Assembly (NCBI GenBank): GCA_965652545.1
Contig: CBFGWV010000223.1
Coordinates: 1 to 8,145 of the forward strand
Direction: 5' to 3'
DNA length: 8,145 bases
Source of the DNA: CBFGWV01 sp965652545
Lineage (GTDB): Bacteria > Pseudomonadota > Gammaproteobacteria > Competibacterales > Competibacteraceae
Part shown: positions 1 through 5,853 of the stretch, one piece after another
Position numbering within the stretch: position 1 is the stretch's first letter
Layout: the number at the start of each line of letters is the position of its first letter
Notes under the pieces: generated by a model
What the model saw: the letters and a program-made list of their open reading frames with translations, nothing else
Database searches by the model: none
Told to the model about the DNA's origin: nothing
Program-made: the position numbers and the translations under genes

Positions 1-1
1 G

Positions 2-1846
2 CCGGCGGCTGCGCTGCCCGCCCGCTTGGATGCTTATTTTGACGAGTTGCGCGGGGACGACGCAGGTTCCGCCGAGGACCAGGCGCGCGAGGTCTTCATG
101 GCGCGGCACATCGCCGCCAGCGGCGGCGGCAAGGTGCTGGTGATCTGCGGCGGCTGGCACCGCCCGGCACTGGAGCGGCTATGGCCGACGCTGCCCGATA
201 AGGCCGAGCCCGTGCCGCCGGCGCCGCCCGACCCAATGCAAGCGGGCAGCTACCTCGTGCCGTACGAGTTTCGCGCGGTGGACGCGCTGGCCGGTTACGG
301 CGCGGGCATGCAGTCGCCGCAGTTCTATCAGTGGTGTTGGGACGAGGGGCGCACGGCCGCCATCGATCTCGCGTTGGCGGCCATCGTCAAACGGCTGCGG
401 GCGCGGCGGGTGGCGGTGTCCACCGCGGAGCTGGTCGCCGTGCGCCACGCCCTGGCCGGTCTCGGCGGGCTGCGTGGTCATGCGCCGCCGACCCGTGTGG
501 ATCTGTTGGATGCGTTGCAAGGCACGCTGGTGAAAGAGGCCTTGGAGCGACCGGCGCCGTGGACGGCACGCGGGGTGCTGACCGCGGCCGATCACCCCGT
601 GGTGCGCGAGGCCTTGCTGGCCTTGACCGGCGAGGCCACCGGTAAGCTGCATGCGGACACCCCGCGCCCGCCCTTGCTCCAGGATGTCGAAGACCGCCTG
701 GCGCGGCTGGACATGGTGCCGGCGGGACGGCCGCGCACCTTGGTGCTGGACCGGCGCGAGGCCGCCGACCGCGAGCGCGCGCAAACCTTGTGGCAGCTCA
801 AACTGCTGGGTGTCGACGGCGTCGTGCTGGCGGAGATCCGCGCGCCGCGCGCCGCGCGCAGTTTGCCGGCGGCCTTGCGCTTCGAGGAGCACTGGACACT
901 CGTCCTGGGCGAGCGGTGGTACGCACAGTTGATCGAAGCCAGTGCCTACGGTGCCACGCTGGCGCACGCGGCCGAACGGGTAGTGCTGAGTGCGTTGGCG
1001 GACAGCCGTGGCGAGGCCGCGGCGCTGGTCACGGCCATGACCGATGCGCTGCGCGCGGGGTTCAGCGCCCTGGGCGAGAAACTCGGTCACGAACTCCAGG
1101 CCTTGATTCCCAGCCTGCACGACCACGGTGCCCTGGCCCAGGCCGGCGCCCAATTGCTGGAGCTGGCCACCACCGGCTTCTGGGGCGAGGACACCCGGCC
1201 GCTGCTCTGCGCACCGCTGGTGCAACTGGGTGAGCGTGTGCTGTGGCTGCTGGATGGCCACCAGGCGGCAAGCGCCGCAGGCATCGAGCAGGATGCGCAG
1301 GCGGTGCGCTTTATCGACGGGCTGATTCGTCTGGATCTGGCGCAGGTCGACCGCGCATTCGCCCTCGATACGCTGGTGCGCATCGCCCACCGGGTCGGTG
1401 CCCCGCCGGCCCTGCGCGGCGCGGCGCTGGGGGCGGCGTATGGGCTGGAGGCCCTGGGCGAGGCCGCTGCCGCCGAGGTCGTGGCCATCACCCGCTCGAT
1501 ACCGCCGCGCGAGGCGCTGGGGGATTTTCTTTACGGGTTGTTCGCCTGCGCCCGTGAGCTGGCAACCGGCGAGACGGCCATCGTGGAGGCCTTGCACGCG
1601 GCGGTGGATGCCATGGATGTGGAGGACTTCCTGGTGGCCTTGCCGCAGTTGCGCGGGGCGTTCGGCTGGTTTCCGCCGCGCGAGCGGGGCGTGATCGCCG
1701 CGCGCGTGGCCGGGTTGTTGGGTTTGTCGCAATCGGCGCGCGGCACGCTGCTGAGCCTGCCGGCCGGTCCCCAGGGGCTGGTGACGGCCAAGGCGGTGGA
1801 AGCCCAAGCCTTGGTTTGGGCGCGGGACTACGGGGTGTTGCCATGA
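2..1846 (+). CDS. DUF5682 family protein (YehM-like), 5'-truncated by window edge
   Basis: The reading frame is open from the first complete codon of the window, so the true start lies upstream; the TTG at 26 is only an internal codon. About 614 residues are visible, against roughly 760 for E. coli YehM as I recall it. Three stretches look like the DUF5682 family. Near nt 137-175 is a hydrophobic strand ending in Cys-Gly-Gly-Trp-His followed by RPAL, a GxxH motif that recalls TraB/ChaN-like folds (inference). Around nt 1400-1560 is the 'PPALRGAALG' stretch followed by 'GDFLYGLF'. Around nt 1624-1710 is 'FLVALPQLRGAF' followed by 'PRERGVIAARV'. No signal peptide or membrane segment is seen, so it is probably cytoplasmic. 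Its biochemical function is unknown. The family typically sits between a MoxR AAA+ ATPase gene and a VWA gene. Here its stop overlaps the VWA start (ATGA, 1843-1846), indicating translational coupling and joint function. Confidence 0.85.
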   Translation, partial: PAAALPARLDAYFDELRGDDAGSAEDQAREVFMARHIAASGGGKVLVICGGWHRPALERLWPTLPDKAEPVPPAPPDPMQAGSYLVPYEFRAVDALAGYGAGMQSPQFYQWCWDEGRTAAIDLALAAIVKRLRARRVAVSTAELVAVRHALAGLGGLRGHAPPTRVDLLDALQGTLVKEALERPAPWTARGVLTAADHPVVREALLALTGEATGKLHADTPRPPLLQDVEDRLARLDMVPAGRPRTLVLDRREAADRERAQTLWQLKLLGVDGVVLAEIRAPRAARSLPAALRFEEHWTLVLGERWYAQLIEASAYGATLAHAAERVVLSALADSRGEAAALVTAMTDALRAGFSALGEKLGHELQALIPSLHDHGALAQAGAQLLELATTGFWGEDTRPLLCAPLVQLGERVLWLLDGHQAASAAGIEQDAQAVRFIDGLIRLDLAQVDRAFALDTLVRIAHRVGAPPALRGAALGAAYGLEALGEAAAAEVVAITRSIPPREALGDFLYGLFACARELATGETAIVEALHAAVDAMDVEDFLVALPQLRGAFGWFPPRERGVIAARVAGLLGLSQSARGTLLSLPAGPQGLVTAKAVEAQALVWARDYGVLP

Positions 1847-2982
1847 ACGGGCCGGTGACGCTGTCCGCCATCGAGCGCTGGCGGCTGATGCTGGGCGAAG
1901 CCGCGGCGCCGTGCCTGCAGCATGGCATGAACCCCGACAGCCCTGCGCTGGCCATGGACCGGGCGCTGAGCTGGTTGTACGGCCGGGGCGAGGCTGGCGA
2001 CGGGCGCGAGGTGCTGGAGCGCCACGGCGGGGATGGCGGCTCGGTGTTGTCGGTGCCGGAGTGGATCAACGACATCCACACGCTGTTTCCGCGCGAGACC
2101 ATCGAGCGGCTGGAGCGCGATGCCATCGAGCGCTATGCCATCGATGAGATCGTCACCAACCCCGAGGTGCTCGAGCGCGCCACGCCCAACCCGGCCCTGC
2201 TGGAGGCGGTGCTGCGCACCAAACACCTGATGAACCCCGATGTGCTGGCCATGGCGCGCGCCCTGGTGGCGCGGGTGGTTCAGGCCTTGATCGACAAGCT
2301 GGCCAAGGAGGTCGAGCGCGCCTTCAGCGGCAGCAAGCGCCGCCAGCGTGTGGTGCCGACCGGCTCGATGAGCCAGTTCGCGGCGCGTGAGACCTTGCGC
2401 CGCAACCTGCGCCACTACGACCCGGCCAGTCGCAAGCTGCTGCTGGCGCAGCCGTATTTCCACCACAACACCCGCCGCCGCTTCGAGCGCTGGCAGGTCA
2501 TCTTGCTGGTGGACCAGAGCGGGAGCATGGTCTCTTCGGTGATCCACGCGGCGGTGACCGCCTCCTGCCTGTGGGCGCTACCGGGCATCAAGACGCACCT
2601 GATCGCCTTTGACACCGACATCGTCGACCTCACCGACGCGGTTGACGACCCGGTGGAGGTGTTGATGCGGGTGCAACTGGGCGGTGGCACCGACATTGGC
2701 AAGGCCGTGGCCTACGCCGCCGGCCAGATCGACGTCCCCAGCCGCGCCATCGTGGTGCTGATCAGCGACTTCTACGAAGGCGCCGCAGAGTATCGCCTGG
2801 TCGATCAGGTCCGCGCATTGCTGGGGCAGGGGACACGCGTCCTGGGCCTGGCTGCCCTCAACGACCGCGCCGAGGCCGACTTCGACCGCGTGCTGGCGCA
2901 GAAGCTCGCCGACCTCGGCGCCCACATCGCGGCCATGACGCCCGGGCAACTGGCGGTCTGGCTGTCGGAGGTGCTGGGGTGA
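1843..2982 (+). CDS. VWA domain-containing protein (YehP-like) with intact MIDAS
   Basis: This 379-residue protein is close to the length of E. coli YehP (about 378). I chose the ATG at 1843 because it overlaps the upstream stop in an ATGA junction; the in-frame start at 1816 would overlap the upstream gene more deeply. The N-terminal half (residues 1 to about 215) is helical, charged and of unknown fold. The C-terminal half is a von Willebrand factor A domain. The metal-ion-dependent adhesion site is complete: D224-x-S226-x-S228 in 'LLVDQSGSM', T283 in 'GGGTDIG', and D309 in 'LISDFYEG'. No signal peptide or membrane span is present, so it should act in the cytoplasm. VWA proteins of this class act as partners or adaptors of MoxR-type AAA+ ATPases, the domain binding Mg2+ and a ligand or substrate protein. 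Its partner ATPase would be encoded upstream of the window. The precise role is unknown, although the domain assignment is firm. No Shine-Dalgarno is obvious, which fits coupling to the preceding gene. Confidence 0.93.
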   Translation: MNGPVTLSAIERWRLMLGEAAAPCLQHGMNPDSPALAMDRALSWLYGRGEAGDGREVLERHGGDGGSVLSVPEWINDIHTLFPRETIERLERDAIERYAIDEIVTNPEVLERATPNPALLEAVLRTKHLMNPDVLAMARALVARVVQALIDKLAKEVERAFSGSKRRQRVVPTGSMSQFAARETLRRNLRHYDPASRKLLLAQPYFHHNTRRRFERWQVILLVDQSGSMVSSVIHAAVTASCLWALPGIKTHLIAFDTDIVDLTDAVDDPVEVLMRVQLGGGTDIGKAVAYAAGQIDVPSRAIVVLISDFYEGAAEYRLVDQVRALLGQGTRVLGLAALNDRAEADFDRVLAQKLADLGAHIAAMTPGQLAVWLSEVLG

Positions 2983-2984
2983 GT

Positions 2985-3090
2985 TGTAGGATGGGTTGAG
3001 CGCCAGCGATACCCATCGGTCCGCTCAGGGGGATGGTGGCTTCGGTTGGCCTCGCATGATGGGTATCGCTGGCGCTCAACCCATCCTACA
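2985..3090. repeat. REPIN-like element: two inverted REP units, perfect 33-bp arms
   Basis: The left arm (2985-3017) and right arm (3058-3090) are exact reverse complements over 33 bp, separated by a 40-nt unrelated spacer. Each arm carries the GTAG tetranucleotide at its outer end (2986-2989; CTAC 3086-3089). Each arm also folds on itself through GATGGGT and ACCCATC (2990-2996 with 3011-3017, and 3058-3064 with 3079-3085). A GTAG head plus an imperfect internal palindrome, paired in inverted orientation, is the layout of REP doublets (REPINs), which are mobilised by RAYT Y1 transposases encoded elsewhere in the genome. The element fills most of the gap between the VWA and SWIM genes, starting 2 bp after the VWA stop. 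As RNA it would form a very stable long hairpin that could affect mRNA decay or readthrough. Assignment to the REP class is by structure; copy number cannot be judged from one window. Confidence 0.8.
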
Positions 3091-3124
3091 TTCACTCCCT
3101 TGATGCACGAGTCGAACCGATCAA

Positions 3125-5095
3125 ATGCGTACTGACCTGCTTCGACTCTCTCCCGAAGCCCTTGCGCAACTGGCCAATGTGGGCTTGGTCAAGCGGGCGG
3201 TGCGCGAACTGGCCGGTGGGTATGTGCCGACGCTGACGCTGGATGACGCAGCGACGCTGACGGCGACGTTCAGCGATGGTGTGGTCATGGCTTGGCCGGT
3301 GGACTGTGGGCTGCGCGATACCCGTTGCTCCTGTGGTGCGGCGGGGGTTTGCCGACACCGAATCATGGCGGTGCTGGCCTATCGCGAGCAGGCGGAGCAG
3401 GCCCCGCCGCCGATGGATTCGCCCGGCAGTGTCGGCGATGACGCCCTGGCCGCTCTGGTGCCGCCGCAGTTGCTTGCATTGGCCAGGCGCCAGGCCAACG
3501 ACGGCGTGAGTGTGGACGTGCGCCGGCTCGCCGCCGGCGAGCCGTGCCCGACGGCCCGGCTGCCCATGGCGACGGTGCACTTCTGGGGCGGAAGCGCCAC
3601 CCAGGCTGCGCGCTGCGATTGCATTCAGAGCACCTGCTGCGAGCACGTCGCAATGGCGGTGTGGGCCTTCCGCCAGGCCGATGCCACGGCGCCGGACGCC
3701 CCGACAGTGCGGGTGCACCTGGGCCCGCCCGAGTCGGGCACGCGTGTGGACCCGACGCCGTACCGCGCCCTGGTGGCGTCGATCTGCCGCTACGGCGTCA
3801 CCCGCGGCACCTCGCCGCATGTACAGGCCTTGTCCGCGGCCATCGCCGATGCCGATGCGCGCGGTGCGGTGTGGTTGCGCTTGGTGCTGGCCGATCTGGA
3901 AACCTGGCTGGACGGCTACCAGCGGCGAAGCGCCGCCTACGAGGCCACACGCGGTGTGGACCTGGTGGCCGAGCTCACCTTGCGGTTGGCGGCCGGGGCC
4001 CGTCCCGGCATGGCGCGCACGGCCCTTGGGGTGGGCGAGGCTGGCCGTGTCGAGCTGGACCGGCTGCGTCTGGTCTGTCTGGGTTGCCGTATCGACGCGG
4101 ATGGCGATCAGCGCCACGCAAGGATGATCCTCGCCGACACAGACACCAGCAGCCATTTCGTGCTCGATCACCACTGGACGGTGCCCGCCGGCCCCGCCGC
4201 CGACGAGCACGCGGCGCTGGCCGCACAGCGTGTGGCGCCGGGTGTCGGCCTGGTGGCCTTGGCCGGTGGCCAGTTATTGTCGCAGCAGGCCAGCCGTGCA
4301 GCCGACGGTCGCCTGCACCTGGCGCGTGCCCGTCGCACGCAGAACAACCTACTGCCGCAGAACGGCGACTGGTCGGCGCTCAAGCCCCCGTTGCAGTTCC
4401 AGCGCGTGGCTGATGCGTTGCGTGAGCACAAAGCCCACCCGAGCGCCCACGTCGGCCCGCGCCATGCGGCCTCCCGCTTTGCGGTGCTACGGATACGGCG
4501 CGTGGAGCGGTTGTTCTACGACCCCAACGAGCAGGTGCTCGCTGCGTTGGTGATGGACGAGGCGGACGAGGCCTTCATCCTCAAGCGCGAGCACCGCGGC
4601 CATGTCCGCCATGCGCTGGACGCCCTGGCCGGGGCGCTGAATGGGCACTTCGGGCCGCCGACCCATGTGGCAGGTCCCCTTGGCTGGGTACACGGCCAAC
4701 TGGTGCTCGAGCCGTGGGCAGTGGCCTGCGACCGGGTGGTGGTGCCGGATATCGAGCCGGCTTGCGCGGCCCTTGCCGACACGCCGCTGGGCTTTGCCGG
4801 CGTAAGCCACCAGGACCCGCTGGCAGAACGCTTGCATGCGCTGGTGACGGCGGTCGGCGACCTGTTGCACCACGGTGCCGCCCACCTGGGCGGGCACGGC
4901 TGGCAGCGTCTGGATCAACTCGTTTCGAGCCTGCGCACGCAGTCGCTGGATGCCTTGGCAATGGCCGTGGCGGCATTCAACGAGCAGGCACGTCTGGCGG
5001 CCGCGGCACCCGCGGGCGATGAGCCGGCCGGCGCGGCGATGCAGCTTGCGGCCCTCGCCGCCCTGCATCGCGATGCGCTGGCTGTGACCGATTGA
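3125..5095 (+). CDS. SWIM zinc-finger protein (YehQ-like) with two SWIM motifs
   Basis: This 656-residue protein has two SWIM-type zinc-finger signatures of the form CxC-x5-CxH. The first is C68, C70, C76, H78 ('TRCSCGAAGVCRHR'). The second is C164, C166, C172, H174 ('RCDCIQSTCCEH'), with an extra cysteine at 171. SWIM fingers bind DNA or proteins; here the partner is unknown. The remaining 480 residues show no motif I can name, no membrane segment and no signal peptide. Length and neighbourhood match E. coli YehQ, which lies next to the VWA gene yehP. The ATG at 3125 is the only sensible start, since an in-frame stop lies at 3101-3103. No Shine-Dalgarno is visible before it, so translation may be weak or leaderless. 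The gene follows the VWA gene by 142 bp, most of it the REPIN, and may be transcribed with it or from its own promoter. It ends 8 bp from the stop of the convergent CsrA-like gene, with no terminator between. Confidence 0.88.
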   Translation: MRTDLLRLSPEALAQLANVGLVKRAVRELAGGYVPTLTLDDAATLTATFSDGVVMAWPVDCGLRDTRCSCGAAGVCRHRIMAVLAYREQAEQAPPPMDSPGSVGDDALAALVPPQLLALARRQANDGVSVDVRRLAAGEPCPTARLPMATVHFWGGSATQAARCDCIQSTCCEHVAMAVWAFRQADATAPDAPTVRVHLGPPESGTRVDPTPYRALVASICRYGVTRGTSPHVQALSAAIADADARGAVWLRLVLADLETWLDGYQRRSAAYEATRGVDLVAELTLRLAAGARPGMARTALGVGEAGRVELDRLRLVCLGCRIDADGDQRHARMILADTDTSSHFVLDHHWTVPAGPAADEHAALAAQRVAPGVGLVALAGGQLLSQQASRAADGRLHLARARRTQNNLLPQNGDWSALKPPLQFQRVADALREHKAHPSAHVGPRHAASRFAVLRIRRVERLFYDPNEQVLAALVMDEADEAFILKREHRGHVRHALDALAGALNGHFGPPTHVAGPLGWVHGQLVLEPWAVACDRVVVPDIEPACAALADTPLGFAGVSHQDPLAERLHALVTAVGDLLHHGAAHLGGHGWQRLDQLVSSLRTQSLDALAMAVAAFNEQARLAAAAPAGDEPAGAAMQLAALAALHRDALAVTD

Positions 5096-5103
5096 TGATC
5101 GTC

Positions 5104-5664
5104 TTAAGAGGGCAGGCGCCGCCTTCGATAGGTGACCACGGGGGTGCGGCTGGTCGTCGCGGCGGGTGCGGCCGTAACCGCTGCTGCGGCCGGCTCGACC
5201 TGGCGTATGGGGTTGAAAGGCTCGACGTTCGCGCTGGCCTGCGGCCTGCGGCAGCCGGCGTCGTCACGAAGAATGTGCACTTCGGAGCGCGCGTTGATGA
5301 CCAGGCGCACCGAGCGCGACCCGGCCCCGGGCTGAAACAGTATGACCGTATCGTCGATGCACAGCATGTCATCGGGCTTGCGCAGCATGGTGATGCTGGG
5401 GCGGTCTTCGGAGATGACCATAGGCGGGCCGGCGAAGTTCGGGCAGGCGACCCGCGTCCCGACAGGGCCGGTGATGGTTATCCGGAACCGGGTGCCGGTC
5501 TTGCGAAAGCGGCTGGCGATGCTGGCGATCTCGAACCGGAGTGTTGCCGTGCCGACGTAGAGCTCCTGCTCGGGGGCACGGGTGAGCACCAGCAGGGTGC
5601 GTCCGGGGATGCGGATACTGGGGTTGGTGAAGCTCGGGAGGATGCGGCTGATCAACTCGTCCAT
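5104..5664 (-). CDS. Tandem CsrA-like protein: two CsrA domains in one chain plus basic tail
   Basis: This 186-residue protein resembles two fused copies of the post-transcriptional regulator CsrA/RsmA (normally about 60 residues, homodimeric, binding GGA motifs in mRNA leaders). Domain 1 (about residues 23-78) begins 'LLVLTR' (24-29), then 'ELYVG' (34-38), a longer loop (about 50-57) and 'RFRITITGPVGTRV', matching the CsrA pattern MLxLTR..E.L.IG...VRIGI.AP. Domain 2 (about 90-135) begins 'ITMLRKPDDMLCIDD', then 'SVRLVINARSEVHILRDD', matching CsrA 'VRIGVNAPKEVAVHREE'. The arginine equivalent to CsrA R44 is R133 in domain 2, but domain 1 has no equivalent ('VACPNF'). Residues 138-186 form an Ala/Pro-rich, probably disordered tail ending in YRRRR. 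The start is supported by AGGA 7 nt upstream. The gene follows the ahpF terminator hairpin and converges on the SWIM gene. The domain calls were made by eye; a diverged CsrA-fold protein of other function remains possible. Confidence 0.72.
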   Translation of the reverse strand: MDELISRILPSFTNPSIRIPGRTLLVLTRAPEQELYVGTATLRFEIASIASRFRKTGTRFRITITGPVGTRVACPNFAGPPMVISEDRPSITMLRKPDDMLCIDDTVILFQPGAGSRSVRLVINARSEVHILRDDAGCRRPQASANVEPFNPIRQVEPAAAAVTAAPAATTSRTPVVTYRRRRLPS

Positions 5665-5671
5665 GGGGGAG

Positions 5672-5675
5672 TCCT
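5672..5675 (-). promoter_or_regulatory. Shine-Dalgarno AGGA of the tandem CsrA-like gene, within an ACAGGA context
   Basis: On the minus strand AGGA lies 7 nt before the ATG at 5664 and fixes that start. The surrounding bases (5671-5680, minus strand CGGACAGGAC) hold two GGA triplets. One of them is in ACAGGA, close to the ACARGGA core that CsrA proteins bind in mRNA leaders. Autoregulation is therefore possible, but this is inference. Confidence 0.6.
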
Positions 5676-5814
5676 GTCCGTTATGTAAGGCTGGCGCGGG
5701 CCTGCTTGCGGCCTGCCGTGGCCTGTATGGTGGTTGCGTGGCGGCAAAGATGCCCTAACACGTTGCCGATGGCAATCGGTTAGATACCAAGGTAGTACCT
5801 GTGGGCGGCAAATG

Positions 5815-5842
5815 ACAAGGATCCGCCACTGCGGATCCTTGT
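5815..5842 (-). terminator. Rho-independent-like terminator hairpin downstream of ahpF
   Basis: A perfect 12-bp stem (ACAAGGATCCGC, 5815-5826, with GCGGATCCTTGT, 5831-5842) encloses a 4-nt loop and begins 11 nt after the ahpF stop. On the minus strand the stem ends in TTGT and is followed by CATTT, a short and imperfect T-rich tract, so termination may be partial. It separates the ahpCF unit from the CsrA-like gene 150 bp further on. The rest of that gap (5665-5814) holds only a weak inverted repeat, CCGAT-4-ATCGG (5766-5779), and no convincing promoter that I can see. Confidence 0.75.
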
Positions 5843-5853
5843 GTGCGGCATGG

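Noticed and set aside
179..1807. A 542-codon minus-strand open frame opposite the DUF5682 gene
   Set aside because: The composition is Arg/Gln/Gly-rich without any motif, and the opposite strand carries family signatures plus an ATGA junction.
1816..1842. Upstream start for the VWA gene at 1816
   Set aside because: It would overlap the preceding gene by 31 bp; the ATG at 1843 forms a standard ATGA coupling junction and gives the usual family length.
2985..3090. The inverted repeat as a simple Rho-independent terminator
   Set aside because: The arms are long, separated by a 40-nt spacer, carry GTAG ends and are followed by no T-tract, which fits a REP doublet better.
3092..4210. A 372-codon minus-strand open frame opposite the SWIM gene
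   Set aside because: The opposite strand encodes both zinc fingers; this frame has shadow-type composition and overlaps the REPIN flank.
5092..5688. A 198-codon plus-strand open frame over the CsrA-like gene
   Set aside because: The Gly/Arg/Asp-rich translation has no motif; the minus strand has a Shine-Dalgarno and two CsrA-like repeats.
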